DNA from: Oligoflexales bacterium
GTDB lineage: Bacteria; Bdellovibrionota_B; Oligoflexia; Oligoflexales; RGVZ01
NCBI GenBank assembly: GCA_947479535.1
Contig: CANJZQ010000011.1
Coordinates: 1 to 54,833, forward strand
DNA: 54,833 bases
Direction of reading: 5' to 3'
The notes under the pieces are model-generated. The model ran no database searches, was not told where the DNA came from, and saw nothing but the letters and a program-made list of their open reading frames with translations. Shown here piece after piece: positions 23,662 to 32,900 of this stretch; position 1 is the first letter of the stretch; each line of letters begins with the position of its first letter. The translations under genes and the position numbers were made by a program.

Positions 23662-24756
23662 TCAAAAGGACAGCGCTAGACGGGTCAGACCGTCCATGTC
23701 ATGAAAGTCCGCCCCCTGATCCTCGATCCGGACGACAAGGCGGTTCTTTTTTCTGGAAGACGAGAGGTTTTTAATCAAATTACCAATGACTTTATCTTCG
23801 CCAGAATAGCGAACATTGACAAAATCCCTGGCGGCGAGGGGAAGGGACATGGCCACGTTCGCCAATTCCGCTGCAGAGTCAACTGGCAGGCAGCGGTTGA
23901 TCACAAGTCCGTCCACCCGGTAATCCATTTCAGCAAGTTGATCCGCAAGAAAAACAGCCGACCGCTCTGCTGCACGGGTTGGAACGGCAACCAGAATAAA
24001 TGCCGTTTTCTTGTCCTGCAGGATTGTGACAACCTGCTCACCGGTCTTGTGGAACCCTTCGATGACTTCCTGCATGAGAAGAAGAAATTCACCAAAGGAA
24101 CGAAGCGCACCGAATCCAGTCAGGCTGGCTACGCCGCCGGCTAGTTTTTCACCAACACCAATAAGCCTGCCGAGGCCAAGTTTACCCATCGCAAGGACCG
24201 GCTTGATCAGCCAGCTCATCACGCGATTTTCCATGAATCCAGCCAGAATATTGGGACGCTTCAAGAAATCAAGGGCGTGGGTATCAGGCGGGGTGTCCAG
24301 GATGACAAGGTCAAAGTCCTTGTCCTGGGTCAGTTCTTGAAGCCTCGCCAGGGCCATGTATTCCAATGGTCCGCTAAGGTTGGTCGATGCGGCGCGGTAG
24401 AGCGGATCCCGCATGATGCGATCCGCGATCTTCTCGCTGGGGGCGTGCAGGCGCACCATCCGGTCAAACACGGCCTTCTGATCGAGCATGGATGCGTGAA
24501 GTGATCCCTTGGGTGCCGGGCTGTTGGCTGCAGGCTTCAGGGCCACTGGCCTCATCTCGTGCCCAAGCCCCAAACCAAGCGCGCTCGCCAAACGTTTTGC
24601 GGGGTCAATGCTCAGCAAGGCAACACGCCGCCCCGCCATGGCAGCGCGAATCGCAAGCAGCGCAGAGGCAGTTGTTTTACCAACGCCACCAGCACCCACC
24701 ATGACGATGATTTTCTTGGTCTCAAGCAGCGCGTCAATTTCTGATGGGGACGTCAC
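23662..24756 (-). CDS. ArsA/Get3-family ATPase (first paralogue)
   Basis: This 364-residue P-loop ATPase has the deviant Walker A 'GAGGVGKTT', 'LLSIDPAKRLASALG' (switch I DPA) and 'VILDTPPDTHALDFL' (switch II). These features define the anion-transporting ATPase/Get3 superfamily. No arsenite-binding Cys triad or arsB/arsR neighbours were seen, so arsenic export is unlikely. Tandem ArsA-like pairs are common in myxobacterial and Bdellovibrio-type genomes, possibly handling membrane-protein tails or envelope assembly. GTG start overlapping the upstream paralogue stop as GTGA. Confidence 0.88.
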   Translation of the reverse strand: MTSPSEIDALLETKKIIVMVGAGGVGKTTASALLAIRAAMAGRRVALLSIDPAKRLASALGLGLGHEMRPVALKPAANSPAPKGSLHASMLDQKAVFDRMVRLHAPSEKIADRIMRDPLYRAASTNLSGPLEYMALARLQELTQDKDFDLVILDTPPDTHALDFLKRPNILAGFMENRVMSWLIKPVLAMGKLGLGRLIGVGEKLAGGVASLTGFGALRSFGEFLLLMQEVIEGFHKTGEQVVTILQDKKTAFILVAVPTRAAERSAVFLADQLAEMDYRVDGLVINRCLPVDSAAELANVAMSLPLAARDFVNVRYSGEDKVIGNLIKNLSSSRKKNRLVVRIEDQGADFHDMDGLTRLALSF

Positions 24757-25688
24757 GGGTGCAGGGCTTCTTCCGTCAGAAAAGTCCGGTGGAAATCTGA
24801 TGGCAGCGGATCGTCAACAAAACCGAGATCGCGCAAACCAAGGTACATGATACCCGGAAACTGTTGAGTGGAAACCCGGACGAGATCAAGAGCTGCAGTG
24901 GCTTTTGCCGACCTTTCCCGAAGAAAGCTCAGAAGCCTCGACTCCCCTGCACCATGCGCAGGGCTCTGGCGGGTGGCGTCGTGTCCCAACGATGGCGGAA
25001 TGCGATTTACAATAACGCCACACAGCTTTGCCGGTGATTTCTCCTGAATCACTGGCAAGAATTCCAGGGCTTCACTGACGACAAGAGGCTCTGGCGTGCA
25101 GACATAAATAACGCCAACGTCGTCTTTGCGGCGCAGAAAATCGCGAACTTTTTGGGTATCTCGTAACATCGGCCCTGCCAGGCCGGACCCGACGATTGCG
25201 TCCGGTGTGGTCATCAATGAAAGAAAGTGACCGGATGCAGGACTGTCGAAGATGACAAGATCGGGACGCTGGTCAACGTCCCGTACATCGCAAGTGTAGT
25301 AAAGGCGCCCGAGCATCATTGCCTCTGCAAGGCCCGGAACCGTATTGAAAAAACTCTGAACCACACGGTGACTGAACACCGTGTCGAACATTTTCTTCTT
25401 TCCAAGATATTTCGTGATGTACTCACGAAAATTACCAGCGGTATTGAGATTGATGCAGCTGATTCCCGGAGCTGCGACCGTCTCGTTGTGACCGACTGGA
25501 TCCAAACCAAAAAGGGGCGCAATTTGATCGCGGGAGGAGCTCTCTACCAAAAGCACACGGAGGCCGGCAGCCGCGGCAGCCTGAGCCATTGCGACGGATA
25601 CCAGCGTTTTGCCGATTCCACCCTTTCCAGTCACAAAAAGTAACTTCCGGGAGGTCAGCAACTGAGCAAGGGATTTCCCCTGGCTCAT
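24753..25688 (-). CDS. ArsA/Get3-family ATPase (second paralogue)
   Basis: This 311-residue protein has deviant Walker A 'GKGGIGKTLVS', 'LLVESSSRDQIAPLFG' replacing the usual DPA switch, and 'VIFDSPASGHFLSLM' as switch II. It has diverged from its neighbour, notably in switch I, so the two may act as a heterodimer with one specialised subunit. Its ATG overlaps the tatA stop as ATGA. No Cys ligands of arsenite were recognised. The role is unknown; membrane-protein targeting is a family-based guess. Confidence 0.85.
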   Translation of the reverse strand: MSQGKSLAQLLTSRKLLFVTGKGGIGKTLVSVAMAQAAAAAGLRVLLVESSSRDQIAPLFGLDPVGHNETVAAPGISCINLNTAGNFREYITKYLGKKKMFDTVFSHRVVQSFFNTVPGLAEAMMLGRLYYTCDVRDVDQRPDLVIFDSPASGHFLSLMTTPDAIVGSGLAGPMLRDTQKVRDFLRRKDDVGVIYVCTPEPLVVSEALEFLPVIQEKSPAKLCGVIVNRIPPSLGHDATRQSPAHGAGESRLLSFLRERSAKATAALDLVRVSTQQFPGIMYLGLRDLGFVDDPLPSDFHRTFLTEEALHP

Positions 25689-25921
25689 GCTTGCTTGTTG
25701 TTTTCGGGGCTAGTGTCGCCGTTGACTTGGGTGTTGGCTTGGGCGTTAGCTTGGATGCTGGAAGCCTCGATTTGACGACCACCCTCGTCCTTGATGCCGC
25801 GTTTGAAGTTACGGATAGCCTCCCCCACAGCACCACCGAGTTGCGGCAACTTCTTGCCACCAAAAAGCAGGGTCACGACGGCGAGGATCAGGATCAATTC
25901 CCAGAAGCCTGGCATAGACAT
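25685..25921 (-). CDS. tatA: Twin-arginine translocase subunit TatA/E
   Basis: This 78-residue protein has a short N-terminal helix 'FWELILILAVVTLLFG', the FGxxKLPxLG hinge ('GGKKLPQLGGAVGEAI') and an amphipathic helix, followed by a low-complexity polar tail. This is the complete TatA/E plan. The ATG at 25921 is preceded by GGAGG with 5-base spacing; a TTG 12 bp upstream would include the ribosome site and is rejected. No tatB or tatC is adjacent. The nearby ActB carries a Tat signal, so this subunit may serve it. Confidence 0.93.
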   Translation of the reverse strand: MSMPGFWELILILAVVTLLFGGKKLPQLGGAVGEAIRNFKRGIKDEGGRQIEASSIQANAQANTQVNGDTSPENNKQA

Positions 25922-26075
25922 GGATGCCTCCAAAATATATTGGAATTATTACAGCATGTTAAGGGGTTGGAAAGTTCAAGGCCAAAAAAAATTGCCTCAA
26001 GTCCCCCTCAGGTTCGCCGACGACTCTGAAGTTGTCCAATCCCCAACGGGGCGGACTTTAACATGCGAGGTCCAC

Positions 26076-26162
26076 ATGTTGCAGCAAATTTCGTCGGTTG
26101 TGCTCAAAGCAGGAACAGCGATCCTGGCATATTTCTATGTCCACGGACCGCTGATCGGTTAG
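26076..26162 (+). CDS. Possible 28-residue membrane peptide
   Basis: An ATG at 26076 with GAGG 5 bases upstream opens a 28-codon frame ending TAG at 26160-26162. The peptide is largely hydrophobic ('VVLKAGTAILAYFYVHG'), enough for one membrane helix. It lies in the otherwise empty gap between tatA and actF, convergent to actF. With no homologue to compare, this could be chance. Confidence 0.2.
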   Translation: MLQQISSVVLKAGTAILAYFYVHGPLIG

Positions 26163-26187
26163 GAAGAAAAGAGGAGCAGGCTACCTG

Positions 26188-27438
26188 CTAATGGGCACTT
26201 CCACCAAGGCCGTCCAATAGCAACGGATCAGCCACGGCAACCATCGGATTTCGCCCGGCAAACCGGAAGAACGTCATCATAAAGGCACCCAGTACGCCCA
26301 GGCCAACACCCAATTCAATCCAAGGGCCATTCCAGGCGGCTGGTTCCACAATCTGTGGCTGAACAACCAGAATATAAGCCAGCCACTGCGCAAACAAAAT
26401 CGACGAGGCCAAGGGGACGGTGATGCCACGGGTCCACTTGCTGACCTTGGGAAGTAATCCAAACAATGGAATCAGAAAGCTCATGATCGGCGCTGCGATC
26501 ACGATATAGATCCACGGCGCGTGCAGACGATGGATAAAATACTCGGTCTCTTCCGGAATGTTTCCGAACCAGTAGGTCAAAATGTGGGCATAGGTAAGGT
26601 ACGCAAAAAAGACCGTGAAACCGTGCATCAGTTTTCCAACATCGTGGAAGTGATTGCGCTGGAACATCGAGCCGACCGTGGTATTGCTGATCGCGAACAT
26701 GGTAATCAGAGTTGTCGCCATGACAGTCTGCATCATGATCGCGAAGTTCCATCCGCCCCACAACGTCGAAAACCAGGTTGGAGCGAGCGACATCAGCATG
26801 TCAAAGCACATCATGGAGAACAGAATTGCGTATGCTATCAGGATAGGAGCACTCCAGTACCGGAGCTTTGCTTGAACCTCTCTGCCAATGCGTTCTGCAT
26901 CGTCCTTGCGTCCATCAACAAAAACCTTGTCGCGGCGAACCTTCATCCCGATTTGCCAACGGGCCAGACCAAGGATGGCCAAGATTGCAAATGTATCACG
27001 AAGAAGCATCGAGTTCTCGACCAACCAAGTCCGCTTGCCCCAGAAATGACCGATGGATTCAGGATCCTTGATCCAAGTGTAAACATTGCGGGCCTGGGCA
27101 AAGTCCATTTTAATGGCAATGAAGAACAGGATGAAAATTGCTGCGGCCACGGGCAAAAAACTGGTGAACGCTTCGTGGATGCGCATCACGGCCCGCCCCC
27201 AGGTCGCACCGATCACGTCCTGCATCGCGGCAAAGACACTGCCTCCGAGGGCAATGGCAAAGAAGAAGAAAGCGTTCAGAAGAAGGCTTCCCCAAACACG
27301 CTCCTGCATTCCAAACAACATCCCGATCGCCACCGTTGCAAATCCTGCAACGAGGCAGAACACCATTGCGCCGCGGGCGTTGGTCGAAGGCTTCAAATTC
27401 AGATCGTTCCGATGATCGAAGAGCTGACGTGCGTTCAT
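26188..27438 (-). CDS. actF: Alternative complex III subunit ActF (quinol-site NrfD-like membrane subunit)
   Basis: This 416-residue integral membrane protein has about ten hydrophobic helices. ActF is related to ActC/NrfD and is the second large membrane subunit of alternative complex III, which oxidises menaquinol and reduces cytochrome c or a terminal oxidase. Motifs include 'GGSVFAAMQDVIGATWGRAVMRIHEAF', shortened here to the region of residues 60-90, and 'LFSMMCFDMLMSLAPTWFSTLWGGW'. The ATG at 27438 overlaps the actE stop as ATGA with AAGGGTGG upstream, so the in-frame codons above it are ignored. Last gene of actABCDEF. Confidence 0.92.
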   Translation of the reverse strand: MNARQLFDHRNDLNLKPSTNARGAMVFCLVAGFATVAIGMLFGMQERVWGSLLLNAFFFFAIALGGSVFAAMQDVIGATWGRAVMRIHEAFTSFLPVAAAIFILFFIAIKMDFAQARNVYTWIKDPESIGHFWGKRTWLVENSMLLRDTFAILAILGLARWQIGMKVRRDKVFVDGRKDDAERIGREVQAKLRYWSAPILIAYAILFSMMCFDMLMSLAPTWFSTLWGGWNFAIMMQTVMATTLITMFAISNTTVGSMFQRNHFHDVGKLMHGFTVFFAYLTYAHILTYWFGNIPEETEYFIHRLHAPWIYIVIAAPIMSFLIPLFGLLPKVSKWTRGITVPLASSILFAQWLAYILVVQPQIVEPAAWNGPWIELGVGLGVLGAFMMTFFRFAGRNPMVAVADPLLLDGLGGSAH

Positions 27439-27959
27439 TTCGCCACCCTTTGCAGTTCGTGAATATAGTGCGCAATCTGCCAACGTTCCTGCGGTGAAAT
27501 CGCATGGCCGTAAGACGGCATGATAGCACCACCGAAAGTCATTTTATGAAAATAGAATCCGTCCTTGTGGGCCGGGTAATCCTTCGCCACCAGATTAGGG
27601 GGCTTGGGGTACACATCCGTGATGCTGCCGTTGCTATCGCCGGCAACCCCGTGGCAGGGAATACAGAACTTGTTCCACAACTTCTTGCCCGCGGCCGTTG
27701 CCTCTGCAGAAGGAGGAATCGGGTTCTGTAGGGTTTTTTCTGCTTCTTCTATGGTCGAAGGATAAAGGATCGCCGTTCGGGTCACGGACCCTTCCGGTGG
27801 CTGCAGAAAGTCGCGTTGGGATTTCAGTGCAGCTGAATCTGCCATGTCCGGAACGTATTGCATTTTGGTCTGGTCGGGATTCTTGGTGCACGCAAGACCA
27901 GCAATCAAGCTGGTTGCTATTCCAAGGCCCGCCAATTTCATAAAAATTCTAGATGCCAT
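27435..27959 (-). CDS. actE: Alternative complex III subunit ActE (monoheme cytochrome c lipoprotein)
   Basis: This 174-residue periplasmic cytochrome has heme motif CIPCH and a likely distal Met in 'GGAIMPSYGHAI'. The signal MASRIFMKLAGLG ends in a lipobox-like GLAC with Cys at residue 24, fitting the lipid-anchored ActE of characterised complexes. I chose the ATG at 27959 because AGGAG lies 8 bases before it. An ATG at 27992 overlaps the actD stop but would give a charged 11-residue extension before the signal. It passes electrons out of the complex. Confidence 0.92.
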   Translation of the reverse strand: MASRIFMKLAGLGIATSLIAGLACTKNPDQTKMQYVPDMADSAALKSQRDFLQPPEGSVTRTAILYPSTIEEAEKTLQNPIPPSAEATAAGKKLWNKFCIPCHGVAGDSNGSITDVYPKPPNLVAKDYPAHKDGFYFHKMTFGGAIMPSYGHAISPQERWQIAHYIHELQRVAK

Positions 27960-27988
27960 CCTGCCAACTCCTACATCGCAAAGACTTT

Positions 27989-28522
27989 TCATGGGGCCTG
28001 CGTGACGTTGATTTCTTCTGCGCCAAGCTCGCGGAGGAGCTTCGCCTGAGGACCATCCAATGTGGCACCGGGTACGTAAATTGCAAACTTGTCGTCTGTC
28101 GTCCGCGTATCCAAAATCCTTAATTTCGGATTCGGAAGCCTTCCCATGATCAGAATGCCGGCAATGGTGGCCAAGGCACCAAAAAGAATCGTCATTTCAA
28201 AACCGATGACCACATAGGCCGGTATTGAAAACACCCCCGCCGGCTTGCCACCGACAACGATCGGCCATGCGAAGTCTAGTCCCAATGCCAGACTAAACCC
28301 CGTCACCAACCCCGTAAGAGCGCCGGCCAAAGTGAACTTTCGGACGGGACTCGGGTCGAACTGATAGGCGTGTTCAATTTCGTGGTAAGAGGTCGGCGAA
28401 AAAGACTCGTGTCCGTGAAAGTCCGAACGATCACGAACCTTCTCAATCGCCTCGCAAAATTGGTCGAGATAGCTAAAAACGCCGAGGATTCCGCTGCTTT
28501 TTGTGCTCACTGGTGTTGTCAT
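27989..28522 (-). CDS. actD: Alternative complex III subunit ActD (DUF3341)
   Basis: This 177-residue protein has a soluble N-terminal domain ('GILGVFSYLDQFCEAIEKVRD') and two central helices ('LAGALTGLVTGFSLALGL' and 'VIGFEMTILFGALATIAGIL'), the DUF3341 plan. It binds the membrane arm of the complex; no cofactor is expected. It starts 8 bp after the actC stop with a weak ribosome site, implying coupled translation. Confidence 0.93.
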   Translation of the reverse strand: MTTPVSTKSSGILGVFSYLDQFCEAIEKVRDRSDFHGHESFSPTSYHEIEHAYQFDPSPVRKFTLAGALTGLVTGFSLALGLDFAWPIVVGGKPAGVFSIPAYVVIGFEMTILFGALATIAGILIMGRLPNPKLRILDTRTTDDKFAIYVPGATLDGPQAKLLRELGAEEINVTQAP

Positions 28523-28529
28523 AATCGTT

Positions 28530-29912
28530 TCAGTGCCCCTTCACAGATCCGGTATGGCCCCGGCTGAGCGGCTTCGGCATGATCAACTTGATCTCCGAAA
28601 GCGAAATGATTGGGAAAAATTTACAGAACAGCAGGAAGAACACAAAAAACAGGCCAAAACTGCCAATCGTAATCACAATTTCCCAAAGTCCAGGCTCGAA
28701 GTGCCCCCATGAGCCTGGAAGAAAATCTTCGACCAGACCAGAGACAATGATGTTGTATCGCTCGAACCACATCCCGACATTGACCAGGATGCAAATCACA
28801 AACGACGCGGGGATATTATTGCGGATGCGCTTCGACCACCATGCCAATGGGAAAATGCAGTTACAGAACACCATGGTCCAGAAGTAGAATGAGTATGGTC
28901 CAACCGCACGCTTTTCAAAAAGTGCCCATTCATAGGTGTTCCCGCTATACCATGCGACGAAAAACTCAATCGCATAAGCGTAGAACACAATGGTCGACGT
29001 CAGCAGCGTCAGTTTGATGCAGGCTTCCAGATGCTCCGGAAGGATGAACTTCTCCAGGCGGAACATCTTCCGGACGGGAATCAAAAGTGAGTAGACCATC
29101 GCGCATCCCGAAAGGATCGCACCGGCAACGAAATACGGTGGAAAGATTGTCGTGTGCCAGCCTGGCTGCAGGGACATGGCAAAGTCCCATGACACGACGG
29201 AGTGCACGGAGAGCACGAGCGGGGTCGCCAATGCTGCCAAAAACCCGTACCCAGCTTCATAGTGGTACCACTGCTTCGCGGTTCCCCGCCAACCGAAGGA
29301 CATGACTCCATAAACGAGCCGCTTGAACCCCTTGCTGCGGTCACGGATGGTTGCCAGATCAGGGACCAACCCGATGTACCAGAACAAAAGCGAAACTGTG
29401 AAATAGGTCGAGATTGCAAAAACGTCCCAGACCAACGGAGACCGGAAGTTCACCCAAATATTATTCGTGTTCGGCAGGGGCAATGCCCAATAAGCACCAA
29501 CCCACATCCGGCCCATGTGGATCAACGGAAAAACCGCAGCGCACATCACGGCGAAGATCGTCATTGCCTCCGCGCTGCGATTCACCGTGTTCCGCCATTT
29601 TGCGCGGAACAAAAACAGAATCGCAGAGATCAGCGTCCCGGCGTGTCCGATACCAACCCAAAAGACGAAGTTGGTGATGTCAACCGCCCAGAACAAGGGC
29701 GGTGCGAAATTCCACACACCAAGACCAAGTATCGTGTGAGCCGCAACGAACCCGATGGCAACAAGCAGCGCCGTCGCTGCGACAGCAAATGCCACATAAA
29801 AAGATGGATGAGGGTTTCGCAGGTTGACCAGGATTTCGTCATTCACATCCGAAATCGTCTTTTCCCACTTAACCGTGTTGCTATATTTCGATGCGTCAAT
29901 CAATTCTGCCAT
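28530..29912 (-). CDS. actC: Alternative complex III subunit ActC (NrfD/PsrC-like quinol-binding membrane subunit)
   Basis: This 460-residue polytopic protein has about ten helices. The family motifs 'FWAVDITNFVFWVGIGHAGTLISAI' (residues 75-99 region), 'GRMWVGAYW' and 'HSVVSWDFAMSLQPGWHTTIFPPYFVAGAI' are present, the last including His residues near the proposed quinol site. It oxidises menaquinol on the periplasmic side and feeds the Fe-S wire of ActB. ATG at 29912 with GGAGAG upstream; 40 bp separate it from actB. Confidence 0.95.
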   Translation of the reverse strand: MAELIDASKYSNTVKWEKTISDVNDEILVNLRNPHPSFYVAFAVAATALLVAIGFVAAHTILGLGVWNFAPPLFWAVDITNFVFWVGIGHAGTLISAILFLFRAKWRNTVNRSAEAMTIFAVMCAAVFPLIHMGRMWVGAYWALPLPNTNNIWVNFRSPLVWDVFAISTYFTVSLLFWYIGLVPDLATIRDRSKGFKRLVYGVMSFGWRGTAKQWYHYEAGYGFLAALATPLVLSVHSVVSWDFAMSLQPGWHTTIFPPYFVAGAILSGCAMVYSLLIPVRKMFRLEKFILPEHLEACIKLTLLTSTIVFYAYAIEFFVAWYSGNTYEWALFEKRAVGPYSFYFWTMVFCNCIFPLAWWSKRIRNNIPASFVICILVNVGMWFERYNIIVSGLVEDFLPGSWGHFEPGLWEIVITIGSFGLFFVFFLLFCKFFPIISLSEIKLIMPKPLSRGHTGSVKGH

Positions 29913-29952
29913 GAGTGCTCTCCGTCAGGTTCCCAGGAATCCGGTATTCGAC

Positions 29953-32900
29953 CTAGTGTCCCTTGTGTTCTTCCGACTTGCCTTGACTGTCCTGCTTGCC
30001 ACCAGTGCCGTGGGCATCGTGACCAGTGTGCACCGGATCACCAAAACCTTCGCGATGGCTGACCTGGGAAACGTAGCTCACGTTCGGCAGGGTCTTTAAG
30101 CCATATTCCTTCATCTCAGGATCTCCACCGAGAGCCAGATAGGAACGGCCATCGGCGCGCAACTGCGCCACGCGGCTGTTCGGATCCTTGAGATTGCCGA
30201 AAACGATGGCGTCCGAAGGGCAAACTTGCTCGCAAGCGGTCCTGATTTCACCATCCATGACCTTGCGGTCCTGGACTTTCGCCACATGCTTCGCATCACG
30301 AACCCGCTGGAAGCAGAAATTACACTTCTCCATGACACCACGGGTACGAACCGTGACATCCGGATTCAAGGCGCGAAGGTTGCGATCCTGGAGGCGGTCG
30401 CCGATCATGTTCCAGCGATGCGTCCACCAGTTGAAGCGACGCACCTTGTAGGGACAGGCGTTGGCACAATATCGGGTTCCGATGCACCGGTTGTAGGTCA
30501 TCGAGTTGATGCCTTCCGGATCGTGGGTCGTTGCAAATACCGGACAAACGGCCTCACAAGGTGCATGCGAGCACTGCTGGCACATCATCGGCTGAATCGA
30601 GACCTGAGGGTTGTTGGTGTCGCCTTCGAAGTAGCGATCCAACCGTATCCAATGCATCTCGCGACCGAGGTTGATTTGTTCACGTCCAACCTGAGGGATG
30701 TTGTTCTCTTGAGCACAAGCAACCTGACAGGCTCCGCACCCCGTACATTTGGTCAAATCGACTGACAGGCCCCAGCGGTAATCCACCGTGTTGTACATGG
30801 CTGGATAGAGGTCTGGAACTTCGTCCAGATTCTGACGCTTGGACATTTTCTCCACAGCCTGGGCAACACTAAGCTTCTTGACGATGTCACGGCGATTCGC
30901 AAGATCGTTGTGCTTCTGCATTGCGGCCAACTGAAAGATTTTGCCTGTCGTGGCAACTTTCACCACTGCACCACTCGTGACCGGCATTCCAGTCGCGGAA
31001 TCGGTAGCCTTGGCAAAAAGGGCCAGGGGATCGATACCATTTCCGCCGCTGATCTTGCTGACATGTTTGGCGTGACCGTTTCCGCGATGGATGATCACAG
31101 CATCGGCATGAAGGCCAGGCAAAGGATACAAGGCAGCTTCGACTGTGCCGGTACCGCTCTCCACCTTTAACACGTCATTTCGACGCAAGCCCATCTTCTT
31201 CGCAGTTTCGGGGTTCATAGCGACCCACGAGTCCCACGTGATGGTTGTCATGGCATCGCCGACCTCTTGAAGGACTGGCTTGTTTGCGCCGCGCCCATCG
31301 TTCAACCGGACATCGAGAGGAGCGAGAAGCCGCAATGTACCAGCCGACGGAAGGTTGGTTGCTTTGACCGCCACCGCCACATCACGCAGCGAGTCGCTGC
31401 CCCGAGTCGCCAACCTGCCAACGAATCCCCGGCGAAGCACTGCACTAAAGAAGTTTTCAAAATCGCCTTTGGCATCCACCAAAGCCGCAACCGCTTTCCA
31501 GCGCTCGCGGATATAAGCGCGGTAATCACTGTAAGGCATTGGCCGCTTCATATGAGCCGCAATCCAAAGAAGAACATCTTCCGTCTGCCGACTGTCTGTC
31601 GTCGCCAACACGGTTGGCTGTCGTGCAGACCAGAAGCCCGCTGCTGGCTGTTCGTCACCCCAGGATTCGAGGGAATGATTTACCGGTAACACGTACTTTG
31701 CCAGATCGTCTGTTTCCACTGGCTGAGACTGCATTGATACGACCGTTTGAATTTTCGCCACGGCTTCGGCAAAACCAAACGATGCCGGCAAGGTGAAGGC
31801 TGGGTTGGAGTCGATAATAATCAACGCATCCAAACCGCTGGCTTCTTGGGCGAAACGCTTCAAATCACCTGGCTTCACCGGTGAGACCATCCAGCCGCGA
31901 TCCAACATCAGAGCGCTACCGTAGGCACCAACGAGTTCGTTGACTACAATTGCGGCCACTTGAAGTGCCGTCCCTTGATCGTCAAAACTATGACTTCCGC
32001 CCGCAAACACAACCGACTGGTTTTTAATCATGTCAGCTGCGAGCGTTTCAAACACAGCCTTGTCGACACCCACAGCCTCGTGCCCACCAGCGACAATTGC
32101 GCTGTTCGCAGCAAGAATTTTCTTGGCAATGGCTTTTGCGTTGGCGGAACCCTTGGCATCAGAACGATCCGTCAGTGCCTTCATCAAAAGGAGGGTCGTC
32201 ACCAGCTCAGAATTAGGCCCGATCACATGACGTTCATCTGCACGCCCACCCGTCATGGTCATGGCGGCTTCGAACTGGACAAGCCGGGCCATGTTACCGG
32301 CCTTGATATTGCGGGCATCACTGAAATTTTTGGCAAAGAATACCGGGGAAACCCCGACATCCAGGAAATCGGATCCGATTCCAACGATGGTTTTCGCCTG
32401 GCGCAAATCCACCCGTGGGAGGGCTTCAAAACCGAACGCCATGCCGTGGGCTTGCGCAACGGCTGCGTAAAGCGCGTTGGACTCATAAGTGTAAAGCCTG
32501 GACTCCGCACCACCGGTGGCCTTTAGCCACTCACGGTAAAACTGGTGGCGATGGCCGGTAGAACCGTTGGTCAGGATGCCAACTTTTTTACCGGAAAAAT
32601 CTTTCGCCAGCATTTCGTAAGTGTCATCCCAGGAAATCGCATCCGCACGATTGGCGCGCTTGAGCAGCGGAGACTTACGACGCTCCGGATGGTAAAGCCC
32701 TTGAAGGGCGGCTTGACCCAGTGTGCACGTGCCGCCTTGGCTGATCGGATGCTCGGGATTGCCTTCGATTTTTACCGGGCGGCCTTCCTTGGTTTTCACA
32801 ACAAGACCGCAACCAGAAGCGCATTCGCCGCAGGTTGTTGCATAATTGTTTGCCACGCTTGGAACAAAATCCACCGGTTGATTTACATATGGAATGGCCT

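Noticed and set aside
23662-25688. Arsenical resistance operon
   Set aside because: The ArsA-like genes lack arsenite-binding Cys motifs and arsB/arsC/arsR are absent; the Get3-like reading is preferred.
25934-25962. Good-looking sigma70 promoter for tatA on the minus strand (TTAACA, 17 bp, TATATT)
   Set aside because: Start of transcription would fall inside or after the GGAGG ribosome site, leaving no leader for the tatA start.
26521-27462. 313-codon plus-strand frame opposite actF
   Set aside because: Antisense shadow of a membrane protein gene; the translation is rich in His and Cys without any family motif.
29202-30062. 286-codon plus-strand frame opposite actC and the end of actB
   Set aside because: No ribosome site or domain, and it spans the actB/actC junction in antisense.
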